Positions 28,372 to 37,465 of a stretch of 64,000 nt of DNA are shown here, piece after piece. The stretch comes from CACIIZ01 sp045565285 (GTDB lineage Bacteria > Pseudomonadota > Alphaproteobacteria > Rhodobacterales > Rhodobacteraceae), in contig JBJLFR010000032.1 of assembly GCA_045565285.1 (NCBI GenBank), positions 77,633 to 141,632 of the forward strand. The letters run 5' to 3'. A program made the translations under genes and the position numbers. Below the pieces are notes generated by a model. It did no database searches. It saw only the letters and a program-made list of their open reading frames with translations, and was not told the DNA's origin. Numbering within the stretch: position 1 is the first letter of the stretch; every line of letters begins with the position of its first letter.

Positions 28372-29910
28372 ATGAGAGGTCCTCACAATATTTGGCGACT
28401 TATCCAAACTGGAGCAACTTTTGAGCGATCAGGAGCAATGGCAGTCGCATTGGATGCTTTAGAAGCTCCTAAATTAATAAGAATTCCTATACGTTTTTTG
28501 GTCTGGCCAATTCAATTTTTTGGTTTGAAAGGTGAAAAAAAATATTCCCCAGTTTTGAGAGCACTGATTGCACTAGGACCTGCTTATATAAAATTTGGTC
28601 AATTGTTATCTACAAGACCTGACGTTGTGGGAGATGAACTAGCTTCTGAATTAAGAATTCTTCAAGATGACCTTCCAGCATTTGATCAAAAAGATTCTAT
28701 AAAATCAATTGAAAATGATTTGAATATTAATATAAATGAAATTTTTTTGGATTTTGAAAAACCAGTTGCAGCAGCATCTTTGGCACAAGTGCATAAAGCA
28801 ACTTTAAAATCAACTAAACAGTTAGTAGCAGTGAAAGTTTTGAGACCAGGAATTGAGAAGGCTTTTTTGAGAGATATTGATGCTTTTTATTTTATTGCAA
28901 GATTTATAGAATTATTGTCTCCAGCTTCACGTAGACTAAAACCATTGGAGGTAATAAAGTACTTTGAAGGTATTGTAAGAGCAGAAATAGATTTAAGGAT
29001 GGAAAGTGCAGCAGCAGCAGAATTTCATTCAAATACTAAAAATGATAAAAAATTCAAAGTACCTAAGGTGGTTTGGGAATTATGTAGTAAGCGTATAATG
29101 ACAACTGAATGGGTCGAAGGTATACCAGTAGGAGATTTAGATTTACTTAAGTTTAATAATATAGACTTAAAAAAATTTTCAGAATTAATTATTCAATCTT
29201 TTTTAAATAATGCACTTCGTGATGGATTTTTTCATGCTGATATGCATCAAGGAAATTTAAGATGTGGGATTGAGGGTGAATTGATAGTCTTGGACTTCGG
29301 GATTATGGGTCGTATAGATCTATTTACAAGAAGAATTTATGCACAAATATTGAATGGATTTATTAACAAAAAATATAGGAAAGTAGCAGAAGTTCACTTT
29401 GAAGCAGGATATATAAGCTATGATCAAGATATAGATAAATTTTCTCAAGCACTTCGTTCGGTGGGGGAGCCTATATTTGGAATGGAAGCAAGTAAAATTT
29501 CTATTGCAAAATTATTAGGACATCTATTTGAGGTTACGGAACGTTTTGGGATGCAAGTTAGAACTGAGCTTCTGTTGTTGCAAAGAACAATGGTTGTTGT
29601 AGAAGGTGTTGGTAGAAGTTTAAATCCAAATTTAAATATGTGGGAGGTTGCAAGACCAGTAGTAGAAACCTATATCAAAGAAAATTTAGGCCCAAAAGCA
29701 GTATTCAGGGATATTACAGAAAGTGCTAAAGCTATTATAAAATTTGGCCCACATGCTCCATATCTTATTGAAAAATCTCTTCGTAATGCCCTTGATTTTA
29801 AGCCTCAAAAACTACATAAAAGAAGATTACCTGCATTAATAGGAGGAATATTATTAGGTTTAACTCTTGGAATTATAAGTAGTTTAATTTTATTTTTGTG
29901 GTTCAATTAA
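28372..29910 (+). CDS. ubiB: Ubiquinone biosynthesis kinase-like protein UbiB
   Basis: ABC1/ADCK-family atypical kinase/ATPase needed for ubiquinone synthesis, 512 residues. The family-specific KxGQ motif is IKFGQLLSTRPD, the Ala-rich loop is AAASLAQVHKA, and the catalytic and metal motifs are FHADMHQGNLRC and VLDFGIMG. The C-terminal ends in a hydrophobic segment (GGILLGLTLGIISSLILFLW) that anchors it in the inner membrane. Begins one base after ubiE. A tRNA gene follows 18 bp later. Confidence 0.95.
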   Translation: MRGPHNIWRLIQTGATFERSGAMAVALDALEAPKLIRIPIRFLVWPIQFFGLKGEKKYSPVLRALIALGPAYIKFGQLLSTRPDVVGDELASELRILQDDLPAFDQKDSIKSIENDLNININEIFLDFEKPVAAASLAQVHKATLKSTKQLVAVKVLRPGIEKAFLRDIDAFYFIARFIELLSPASRRLKPLEVIKYFEGIVRAEIDLRMESAAAAEFHSNTKNDKKFKVPKVVWELCSKRIMTTEWVEGIPVGDLDLLKFNNIDLKKFSELIIQSFLNNALRDGFFHADMHQGNLRCGIEGELIVLDFGIMGRIDLFTRRIYAQILNGFINKKYRKVAEVHFEAGYISYDQDIDKFSQALRSVGEPIFGMEASKISIAKLLGHLFEVTERFGMQVRTELLLLQRTMVVVEGVGRSLNPNLNMWEVARPVVETYIKENLGPKAVFRDITESAKAIIKFGPHAPYLIEKSLRNALDFKPQKLHKRRLPALIGGILLGLTLGIISSLILFLWFN

Positions 29911-29928
29911 ATTCAGAATATATAATAT

Positions 29929-30005
29929 GGTTCCGTGGCTCAACTGGATAGAGCAGCCCCCTCCTAAGGGGCAGGTTACAGGTTCGAATCCTGTCGGGAC
30001 CGCCA
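29929..30005 (+). tRNA. tRNA-Arg, anticodon CCU
   Basis: Complete cloverleaf: acceptor GGTTCCG pairs with CGGGACC (one G-U), D stem GCTC/GAGC, anticodon stem GCCCC/GGGGC with loop CTCCTAA (anticodon CCT at 29963-29965, reading AGG), T stem ACAGG/CCTGT with loop TTCGAAT. Discriminator is G and the CCA end (30003-30005) is encoded. It is the only tRNA I find in the window. Confidence 0.95.
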
Positions 30006-30032
30006 ACATTTTTATAAGAGAAAGATATCATC

Positions 30033-30602
30033 ATTAATAATGAAATAATTTCTGGTGTTGATGAAGCTGGCAGGGGATCATGGGCTGGGCCAGTTGTATC
30101 AGCAGCTGTCATATTAAAAAATTACTTTAATATAAATAATTTAAAAGATTCAAAAATCTTAAGTGCTAAAAAAAGAATTGAAATTTTTGAGCAATTAAAA
30201 ATAAGTTCAATAATAGGAGTTGGTTTTTCTTCTATTGAAGAAATAGAAAAGTATAATATCTTACAAGCCACTTTTCTATCTATGAAGAGAGCAATAAATT
30301 CGTTAAAAGAGATTCCAGATTTATTACTTATTGATGGAAATATAGTCCCTCCAAACATTAAAATTAAATCTCAACCGATCATTAAAGGAGATAAATTAAT
30401 TCCCGAGATATCAGCTGCGTCTATAGTTGCTAAGGTGGTTAGAGATGCTCATATGGAAATTTTAGATAGTAAATATCCTGGGTATAATTTAAAAAATAAC
30501 GCTGGTTATGGAGTTAGGTCTCATTTACATGCTTTAAAAAACCTTGGTGTTTCTCCCATACATAGGCGTACATTTAAGCCTATACACAATATGTTGTGTT
30601 AA
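30033..30602 (+). CDS. rnhB: Ribonuclease HII with non-standard start
   Basis: Removes ribonucleotides and RNA-DNA hybrid RNA. The catalytic DEAGRG motif (GVDEAGRGSWAGPV), LLLIDGN with the next acidic residue, and AASIVAKVVRD are all present. The frame opens after a TAA at 30015 and contains no ATG, GTG or TTG before the DEAGRG motif. ATT at 30033 (NNEIISGVDEAG) is well placed after AGAGAAAG and gives 189 residues. Alternatively, one missing A would join ATG 30040 to the same frame (MKIISGVDE). Internal ATG 30282 would remove the active site and is rejected. Confidence 0.85.
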   Translation: MNNEIISGVDEAGRGSWAGPVVSAAVILKNYFNINNLKDSKILSAKKRIEIFEQLKISSIIGVGFSSIEEIEKYNILQATFLSMKRAINSLKEIPDLLLIDGNIVPPNIKIKSQPIIKGDKLIPEISAASIVAKVVRDAHMEILDSKYPGYNLKNNAGYGVRSHLHALKNLGVSPIHRRTFKPIHNMLC

Positions 30603-30636
30603 GAAAATTAAATAACCTATTGATTTCAAAAAGTAT

Positions 30637-30662
30637 TTGACAGATGATTCGTTTTGAATCAT
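30637..30662 (+). promoter_or_regulatory. Candidate ccrM promoter with paired GANTC sites
   Basis: A perfect TTGACA (30637-30642) is followed by the palindrome ATGATTC-gtttt-GAATCAT (30644-30662), whose arms are two GANTC sites, the target of CcrM-type enzymes. The -10 element near 30660 is weak. The layout would place both methylation sites in the spacer. Upstream of the methyltransferase gene itself, this suggests methylation-sensitive autoregulation; that is inference. Confidence 0.5.
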
Positions 30663-30690
30663 TTTGTTAAAAAATATTTTCTGGGATCAA

Positions 30691-31791
30691 ATGAACATAA
30701 CTCTTAAAAGTGATAAAATTTCTTTACCTTTAGATTCAATTTTGCAAGGTGACACAATTGATAAAATGAAACAATTACCCAGTTGTTCTATTGATCTTAT
30801 TTTTGCAGATCCTCCATACAATTTACAATTGAACGGTAATTTGCATAGACCAGATAATTCAGTGGTTCAAGCTGTTAAAGAAGATTGGGATCGGTTTTTA
30901 AATTTTAAAGATTATGATTTGTTCTGTGAAAAATGGCTTAGCGAAGCTAGAAGATTACTCAAACCTAACGGTGCATTATGGGTAATAGGTACTTATCATA
31001 ATATTTATAGATTAGGCTCAATACTTCAAAATTTAGGATATTGGATATTAAATGATGTAATATGGAGAAAATCAAACCCAATGCCGAATTTTCATGGTAA
31101 GAGATTAACTAATGCTCATGAGACTTTAATTTGGGCTTCAAAATGTGATAGCTCAAAATATGTTTTTAATTATGAAGCTCTAAAGGAGTTAAATGAGGGC
31201 TTGCAAATGCGCTCTGATTGGCTCATGCCTATTTGCAATGGAAAAGAGAGAATTAAAAATGAAACTGGCAAAAAAGCTCATCCTACACAAAAACCTGAGG
31301 CACTTTTACATAGAATACTAATTGGTTCGTCTAATAAATCAGATGTTATACTTGATCCTTTTTTTGGAACAGGAACAACTGGAGCTGTTGCAAAAAAATT
31401 AGGAAGGAAATTTATTGGTATCGAACAAGATAAGCAATATATCGAAATAGCAAAAAAAAGAATTGAAGAAATTTCTCCACACGATGAATTATCATTAGAA
31501 ATCACAAAATGTAAAAGAAGTTTACCCAGGATACCTTTTGGATCTCTAATTGAAAGGGGAATTTTAAATCCAGGGGAAGATTTACACTCATTTAATGGCA
31601 GATATATTGCTAAAATAAGAGCAGATGGTACATTAATTTCTCATGATACAAAAGGATCAATTCATCAAGTCGGAGCTATACTAGAAGGTTTACCTTCTTG
31701 TAATGGTTGGGCTTATTGGCATTTTAAAGTGGATGGATCTACTGCACCTATTGATGTCTTACGTCAAAAGGTAAGAGCTGAGATTTCTTAA
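30691..31791 (+). CDS. ccrM: CcrM-type GANTC adenine-N6 methyltransferase
   Basis: Cell-cycle-regulated DNA methyltransferase of alphaproteobacteria, 366 residues from ATG 30691. A TTG at 30664 is in frame but falls on the likely -10 region, and GGGAT lies just before the ATG. The catalytic motif DPPYNLQLNG comes near the N terminus and the SAM-binding motif DPFFGTGTTGAVAKKLGR later, the beta-class order. The C-terminal part (FGSLIERGILNPGEDL through WAYWHFKVDG) is the RAMA-like domain found on CcrM. No restriction enzyme gene is adjacent, consistent with a solitary methyltransferase. Confidence 0.95.
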   Translation: MNITLKSDKISLPLDSILQGDTIDKMKQLPSCSIDLIFADPPYNLQLNGNLHRPDNSVVQAVKEDWDRFLNFKDYDLFCEKWLSEARRLLKPNGALWVIGTYHNIYRLGSILQNLGYWILNDVIWRKSNPMPNFHGKRLTNAHETLIWASKCDSSKYVFNYEALKELNEGLQMRSDWLMPICNGKERIKNETGKKAHPTQKPEALLHRILIGSSNKSDVILDPFFGTGTTGAVAKKLGRKFIGIEQDKQYIEIAKKRIEEISPHDELSLEITKCKRSLPRIPFGSLIERGILNPGEDLHSFNGRYIAKIRADGTLISHDTKGSIHQVGAILEGLPSCNGWAYWHFKVDGSTAPIDVLRQKVRAEIS

Positions 31792-31805
31792 ATAAAAAAG
31801 TTCAA

Positions 31806-32897
31806 TTAATTTTCATTTATGAAATTAGCTATCCCTAATTCTACTCCTTTTTTCATTACTGTTGGAAGTGAATTAAGAGTAATTGAATTTAAGGGTTCCA
31901 AATATACGTCTTTTGGATAGGTCTTTATAATTGAAATCATTATTTTAAGTTCAAGATTAAAATGCGTAAATGAATGAATAATAGATTCATCTAAAATCTT
32001 CCACTCACCTTTGAAAGGTGGATTTGGATTTGGAAATTCATTTTGATTCCAATCACTTGAAGGAGGACACATAGTACCACCAAGTAATCCTTTTTTTGGT
32101 CTTTTTATTAAAATAATCTCTTTTAAAGTAGTAATACCTATGTAAAGATATCCTTTTCTAATAATTTTTTTCAATTTTTTAGTTTTTAATGGTATTAATT
32201 TATAAGTATTATTTTTATAAGCTAAACAATATTTAATTACTGGACAAGATTTACATATTGGATTTAATGGTTTACATATCATAGAACCCAAATCCATCAA
32301 AGCCTGAGCAAAATCTCCTGGTCTTTTTTGTGAAACAATCTTTTCTGAAATTTCATAAATTTTAGATTTACTCTTTTTAATATCTTCTTTAATTTCACAT
32401 AACCTTGCAACAACACGCTGTATATTTCCGTCTATTACAATTGCAGGTTTGTTAAAAGCTATTGAGATAATTGCTGCAGCAGTATAGCTACCAATACCAG
32501 GGAGCTTTAATAATTCCTTTTCATTCTCTGGAAATTTTCCATTATAATTTTCACATATGATTTTAGCACAAGATTTTAAATTGAGTGCTCTTCTATAATA
32601 GCCAAGCCCAGACCACTCTTTTAAAATATCATTTTCATTAGCCTCATTAAGCTTTTTTATATTTGGCCATTTATCAATAAAATTTGAATAATAAATTTGA
32701 ACTGTTTTAACACCAGTTTGTTGTAACATTATTTCAGAAATCCAGATGTTGTAAGGATCATTCTTAATACCTTTTTTTGTAAGTTCAGGTGGAATTCTCC
32801 AAGGTAATTCTCTTGCTTGTTTATCATACCATTCAAGTAAAGACATACTTAATTTAGAATGGTTTACCTTAGCACTTTTTTGATTTACTTTATTCAT
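31806..32897 (-). CDS. mutY: A/G-specific adenine glycosylase
   Basis: Removes adenine mispaired with 8-oxoguanine, complementing MutM. 363 residues; the catalytic Glu is in SEIMLQQT (about residue 55), the helix-hairpin-helix in KLPGIGSYTAAAIISIA, and the [4Fe-4S] ligands in CKPLNPICKSCPVIKYC (C-x6-C-x2-C-x5-C). The C-terminal NUDIX-like domain is shorter but present. Translation may instead start at the internal Met18 (MSLLEWYDKQ), the usual family N terminus. Divergent from the DUF721 gene. Confidence 0.94.
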   Translation of the reverse strand: MNKVNQKSAKVNHSKLSMSLLEWYDKQARELPWRIPPELTKKGIKNDPYNIWISEIMLQQTGVKTVQIYYSNFIDKWPNIKKLNEANENDILKEWSGLGYYRRALNLKSCAKIICENYNGKFPENEKELLKLPGIGSYTAAAIISIAFNKPAIVIDGNIQRVVARLCEIKEDIKKSKSKIYEISEKIVSQKRPGDFAQALMDLGSMICKPLNPICKSCPVIKYCLAYKNNTYKLIPLKTKKLKKIIRKGYLYIGITTLKEIILIKRPKKGLLGGTMCPPSSDWNQNEFPNPNPPFKGEWKILDESIIHSFTHFNLELKIMISIIKTYPKDVYLEPLNSITLNSLPTVMKKGVELGIANFINEN

Positions 32898-32927
32898 TAC
32901 ATTTAATTGTTATAACTTTTTATTTTA

Positions 32928-33266
32928 ATGCAATATAAAAATTTTCAAAAAGCTTCAGATTTTTTTGATGTAATATTACCTGATATTTTAAAACAAAAGA
33001 GTTTTATTTATAGTAATATTTTTAATAATTGGAAACAAATAGTTGGTGAAGATATATCCTGCATAACAAAACCTTCACATCTAAAATTTACAAGAAGTAA
33101 ATATACAGAATCTCAATTAACCATTGATGTACATGAAATGTTGGTACCCGAACTACAATTATTAATCGATGAAATTATTCATAGGATAAACTTTTTTTTT
33201 GGTTTAAAAGCTGTAAAAAAAATTAAATTTAAAAAAACTCATGATCCAAATTTATTAAAAAAATAG
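32928..33266 (+). CDS. DUF721/DciA-like protein
   Basis: 112-residue basic protein of the DUF721 family, which includes DciA, the helicase-loading factor of bacteria lacking DnaC. The recognisable core is IFNNWKQIVGEDISCITKPSHLKF followed by LTIDVHEMLVPELQLL. Being divergent from mutY and followed by a DsbA-like gene is the normal alphaproteobacterial arrangement. Assignment rests on this context and a modest pattern match. Confidence 0.75.
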   Translation: MQYKNFQKASDFFDVILPDILKQKSFIYSNIFNNWKQIVGEDISCITKPSHLKFTRSKYTESQLTIDVHEMLVPELQLLIDEIIHRINFFFGLKAVKKIKFKKTHDPNLLKK

Positions 33267-33402
33267 TTTAAAAATAAAATAGATTTAAATTCTAATTTTT
33301 TTATGCTTTTAAATCTTTATGTAGTTGTAAACATATTATATCTTTTTTAAAAAAAAATTCTTACTATATATATCAAATCGTTCTAACAATTAATTACTTA
33401 TT

Positions 33403-34023
33403 ATGACAATCAAATCAATTTCCATATTACTCTATTTTCTATTCATATTTTCAAATCCTTTTTTCAGTTTTTCTAATGAAAAAAGTAGCAACGAAATTGG
33501 TGATAATATTATATCAATGTTCATTGGTGATAAAGAAGCACCAGTTATAATAATTGAATATGCTTCATTTACTTGTCCACACTGCGCGACTTTTCACAAT
33601 GAAGTTTTACCAAAAATAAAGACCGATTATATAAATAATGGTAAAGTTTTATTAGAATACAGAGAAGTATATTTTGATGGCCCCGGTCTCTGGGCAGGTT
33701 TATTAGCTCGATGTCAAGGAAGCCAGAAATATTTTCCAATGGTAGATCTTATTTACAAAAAGCAAAAAGATTGGGCAAGTGGTAATCGCGATGACATAAT
33801 TAAAGGATTACTATCAATTGGAAGACAATCTGGATTGACCGATGAAAAATCAAGACAGTGTATGGAGAATAGTATAATGGCTGAAGATTTGATTAAAATC
33901 TTTAAAAAAAATGCTACTGAAGATGGTATTTCTAGTACACCTAGTTTCATTATTAATGGTGAACTAATAGAAAATATGTCCTATGAAGAACTTAAAAAAA
34001 TAATTGACAAAAATTTGAACTAA
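33403..34023 (+). CDS. DsbA-family thiol:disulfide oxidoreductase
   Basis: Periplasmic thioredoxin-fold protein, 206 residues, with an N-terminal export signal (ISILLYFLFIFSNPFFSFS). The active site is C58-P-H-C61 in ASFTCPHCATFHNEV, and the cis-Pro region is GISSTPSFIINGE. Relatives in this position form or isomerise disulfides. In many alphaproteobacteria smc follows; here the next gene is the convergent lpxK. Confidence 0.92.
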   Translation: MTIKSISILLYFLFIFSNPFFSFSNEKSSNEIGDNIISMFIGDKEAPVIIIEYASFTCPHCATFHNEVLPKIKTDYINNGKVLLEYREVYFDGPGLWAGLLARCQGSQKYFPMVDLIYKKQKDWASGNRDDIIKGLLSIGRQSGLTDEKSRQCMENSIMAEDLIKIFKKNATEDGISSTPSFIINGELIENMSYEELKKIIDKNLN

Positions 34024-34030
34024 TTTGGTT

Positions 34031-35029
34031 TCAATTAAAGAGTTTTTCTATTATATTTCTGATTTGTTTCAAATCTTTGAATTTAAATTCAATTTCTATT
34101 TTATCAATAAAATTATGAAATTTATTGGGAATCCTCACTATGTCTTTTTCCGTTGTTATTAGTTTGAGATTATAATTTTCAGCATGATTCCTTAGTCTTC
34201 TTATGTCGTTAAAAGTATATGGATAATGATCAGGAAATACCTTTGTTTTTAGCACATTGTATCCCATATTTCTTAAAGTGTTAAAGAATTTTTCTGGAAA
34301 AGCTATTCCAGAAAAAGCTAATACTCTTTTATTTTTATCATTTTTTATCATTTTTTTCTCATTAAAAAAACCTTCAACAATTGGAATTTGGTTTTCTTTA
34401 CTTAATTTTTGTATTTTGTTGGTATTCATGACATAATTATTACTAACTAATACAATTACGTCTGCTCTAGATAAACCACTTTTAATTGGTTCTCTTAACG
34501 GTCCTAATGGAAATACAAATTCATTTCCAAATAAAATTTCTGAATCTACTACAACTAATGATAGATCTTTATTTATTTTGGAATTTTGATAACCATCATC
34601 TAAAAGTACTATATCAAAACCATCATTATATGCTTTAATAATTCCATCTTTTTTACTCTTTGAAACTATTACTGATCCTTGTTTTGAGAGTATAATTGGT
34701 TCGTCCCCCACTTTATGAAATGTATCATCTTTAGAAACATAATGTGGATGGCTTATTTTACCGCCGTATCCTCTACTAACAACACATGCTTTTATTCCCA
34801 TATCTTTTAATAATAATTGAAGAGATATTGTAACGGGTGTTTTTCCTGAACCACCAACAGTAATATTACCTATACAAATTACAGGAATGGGCATTTTTTC
34901 CCACAAGCCATTATTTAATCTAAATTGTGTTGTGATTTCCCAGATTTTACTGAAAGGCTTAAGAATGAAAAAAAGAGGGTTAATTTGATTTTTTTTCTTA
35001 AACCAAAATTTGGGAGTTTTTATAAGCAA
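34031..35029 (-). CDS. lpxK: Tetraacyldisaccharide 4'-kinase
   Basis: Phosphorylates the lipid A disaccharide precursor at the 4' position, at the inner membrane. 332 residues, normal length. The P-loop is GNITVGGSGKTPV (from about residue 54) and VVSRGYGGKI and DDGYQNSKINKD follow in family order. Presence implies a lipid A-containing outer membrane. Followed upstream by pmbA with a 23-bp spacer. Confidence 0.93.
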   Translation of the reverse strand: MLIKTPKFWFKKKNQINPLFFILKPFSKIWEITTQFRLNNGLWEKMPIPVICIGNITVGGSGKTPVTISLQLLLKDMGIKACVVSRGYGGKISHPHYVSKDDTFHKVGDEPIILSKQGSVIVSKSKKDGIIKAYNDGFDIVLLDDGYQNSKINKDLSLVVVDSEILFGNEFVFPLGPLREPIKSGLSRADVIVLVSNNYVMNTNKIQKLSKENQIPIVEGFFNEKKMIKNDKNKRVLAFSGIAFPEKFFNTLRNMGYNVLKTKVFPDHYPYTFNDIRRLRNHAENYNLKLITTEKDIVRIPNKFHNFIDKIEIEFKFKDLKQIRNIIEKLFN

Positions 35030-35052
35030 AAAAGATCTCTTATTTAAATTAT

Positions 35053-36405
35053 TTAATTACCTGCGATTGTCATATTATGAATTAAAATACTGGGAACTCG
35101 CCTAGATAGATATGATCTACTATCATTGGCAATTGTCATATTTTTTATCATTTGATTTAAATTTCCCGCAATAGTACATTCATTAATAGGATGAGATATT
35201 TTACCATCTTTAAACCAAAAGCCTGAAGCTCCTCTGGAATAATCACCATTATTTTGATTAATTGATGAACCAATCATTGAACAAACCATTAGGCCTTCAT
35301 TGGCTTCATTTAATAAATCCTCGAGTGTTAAATTTCCACCAGTCAGTTCAATATTTCCTACACCAGGATATGGAATAGATGAATTTGATCTTAAGGCATT
35401 TGCAGTTGATTTTAAACCTAATTGACACCCAGTTTTTAAATCCATAACCCAATTTTTTAAAATACCATTTTCTATAAATTTATTTTTTTTTGTTGCTAAT
35501 CCTTCTGCATCAAAAGGTCTTGATCCAGATAATCGCAGAATATGAGGATCTTCAATTAAACTATAATTTTCAGGAATAATATTTTCATTCAAATTGTTAA
35601 GTAACCAGCTAGAACCTCTTGTAATAGTTTCTCCGTTTATTGCACTTAAAATATGTCCTATAATCGATGATGAAATTCTTTCATTAAAAATTATAGGATA
35701 ATTTCCGGTAGATGGTTTAGTTGCACCTATCATATTGAGGGCTCTATCAGCAGCAAGTTTTCCAATTTCTGAAGGAGGAGGTAAATCTTCTAAAAATGTT
35801 CTTTGTTCAAAAGCATATTCCCTTTCCATCTTATTGTTATATGAGGCAATAGCTGAAGATGAAATATAAAAGAAAGATCTTTTGTAATCATTTTTAAAAC
35901 CATTTGATGTGCAAAGAATAAATTCACTTGTTGAAGCGCCAGCACTACTACCGTCAGTATTAGATATTTTAGCATTACGGCGTGATGCATTATCTGCAGA
36001 AATAGCTAATTCTTCAAAAACTGAAGTATTACTGAATTCATTTGTTTTATTATCGTAAATTTCTAGATCTTGAGTTTTTGATTTATCAGCAAATTGATAG
36101 TCTTGAGCTAAAATATCATAAGGATTTTCTAAGGAATCTTTTGCAATTTCAATTGCTTTTAAGACAAGTTGTTCTAAGCTTTTTTCATCTTTACTAGAAG
36201 TTGAAACTACAGCTGATCTTTTATCATCGATTACTCTTAAAGCAATAGAAGTACTATCAGAAAATTCTGAAAATTCAATTTTTTCTCCTCTTGCTTCTAC
36301 TGTTGTATCACTGACATTTGTAATAACAACTTCGGCATCTACAGAACCAAATTTTTTAGTAAATTCAATTACTTTGTCTGCTAAATTTAAATATTTTTTA
36401 TACAT
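35053..36405 (-). CDS. pmbA: TldD/PmbA-family protein, PmbA (TldE) type
   Basis: 450-residue member of the TldD/TldE pair that forms a heterodimeric metalloprotease acting on peptides such as microcin B17 precursors. No HExxxH zinc motif is visible, which fits the non-catalytic TldE/PmbA subunit. N-terminal EARGEKIEFSEFSDSTSIALRV and the C-terminal block GASGFWFKDGKISHPINECTIAGNL are characteristic. The TldD partner is not in the window. Confidence 0.92.
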   Translation of the reverse strand: MYKKYLNLADKVIEFTKKFGSVDAEVVITNVSDTTVEARGEKIEFSEFSDSTSIALRVIDDKRSAVVSTSSKDEKSLEQLVLKAIEIAKDSLENPYDILAQDYQFADKSKTQDLEIYDNKTNEFSNTSVFEELAISADNASRRNAKISNTDGSSAGASTSEFILCTSNGFKNDYKRSFFYISSSAIASYNNKMEREYAFEQRTFLEDLPPPSEIGKLAADRALNMIGATKPSTGNYPIIFNERISSSIIGHILSAINGETITRGSSWLLNNLNENIIPENYSLIEDPHILRLSGSRPFDAEGLATKKNKFIENGILKNWVMDLKTGCQLGLKSTANALRSNSSIPYPGVGNIELTGGNLTLEDLLNEANEGLMVCSMIGSSINQNNGDYSRGASGFWFKDGKISHPINECTIAGNLNQMIKNMTIANDSRSYLSRRVPSILIHNMTIAGN

Positions 36406-36445
36406 AATATTAATGACCTATTAAATTTTTATATTTTTATTTGGT

Positions 36446-37465
36446 TCAATTATTCAATAAACATATATTTATAAATGCAAAAGAAATAATTTTTTTTGGA
36501 GATAATTTAGAATTTTTTCTTATTCGTAGTTCTGTTTGTCTTAAAATTAATAAAGCTTCTTCAATGTTTGATTGTTTCCAATTTTTTATATTTCTAATAA
36601 ACTTTTCTTTATTCTTTCCCAATATTGGTGGCCAAAGTTTCTTTAAAAAAGAAAAAGATTTATCCTCAGTTGTAACCATTCTATACATAACATTAAATTG
36701 ATTAGTAGCGTTAAATAAAAAACTATTAGGATTTTTAATTTCACCTGTGTAATTTGAAAAATAATCAACAACAAATTGTATTTTTTTTTCTAACAAAAAA
36801 TCAAAAAGTTTTTTTTCATTTGAGCTTAGTTCCAAAGAAAAAACATTTTCTATTTCTTCCTGGGATAGTGGTTGTTCATCAAAAGATTTAAATAAATGAA
36901 GTTTTTTTAGTTCCTGCTTAAATTCTAAAAAATCATAAATTGATGACAAATCTCTCAATTTTTTTATAGCAATATTGTCAGAGATCTTAATTTTAAATAT
37001 CTTCAATTGGTTTTGAATTTCTCTTTCGGTTAATTCTGATGGATAAAAACCTGTGGAACATGATTTAAAATTTGTTTCTATTAATTTTCTTATTTTGGAA
37101 TTTTGACTTAAATAGCCTCCAGTCAAAATTAGATAGTGATCATCAGGATCAAAGTTTTCTAAAATATCTTTTATAAAATTGCTGTCCTTATCAGTAATAT
37201 CATTTACAACAATTACTTTTTTATCACCAAAAAAAGATCTAGTTTTTATTTCATTAATGAGAATGTTTTTATCCTTGTTTACTAAACTTTTATCTAGAAA
37301 AATTAATTTCATTTGCTCAAGTGCTTTTGGGCCTACTAACTTAAACTCCAATAGTTTTCTAAAATACCAAATTTTTGAATTTGATGTTCCATGAAGTAGA
37401 AAAACCTTTTTCTCAATAGGAATATTTTCTAGGAATTCTGGAAATTTATAATCCTTTATAATCAA
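36446..37465 (-). CDS. holA: DNA polymerase III delta subunit
   Basis: Clamp-loader wrench subunit that opens the beta clamp, 339 residues. Sequence is poorly conserved, as usual, but VFLLHGTSNSKIWYFRKLLE, the FFGDKKVIVVNDI segment and the position after lptE and leuS support it. Its ATG overlaps the lptE stop (ATGA), so the three genes leuS-lptE-holA are co-translated. No P-loop is expected or seen. Confidence 0.85.
   Translation of the reverse strand: MIIKDYKFPEFLENIPIEKKVFLLHGTSNSKIWYFRKLLEFKLVGPKALEQMKLIFLDKSLVNKDKNILINEIKTRSFFGDKKVIVVNDITDKDSNFIKDILENFDPDDHYLILTGGYLSQNSKIRKLIETNFKSCSTGFYPSELTEREIQNQLKIFKIKISDNIAIKKLRDLSSIYDFLEFKQELKKLHLFKSFDEQPLSQEEIENVFSLELSSNEKKLFDFLLEKKIQFVVDYFSNYTGEIKNPNSFLFNATNQFNVMYRMVTTEDKSFSFLKKLWPPILGKNKEKFIRNIKNWKQSNIEEALLILRQTELRIRKNSKLSPKKIISFAFINICLLNN

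Noticed and set aside
30282..30602. 106-codon frame as a complete gene
   Set aside because: It is the C-terminal half of rnhB; the catalytic DEAGRG motif lies upstream in the same frame.
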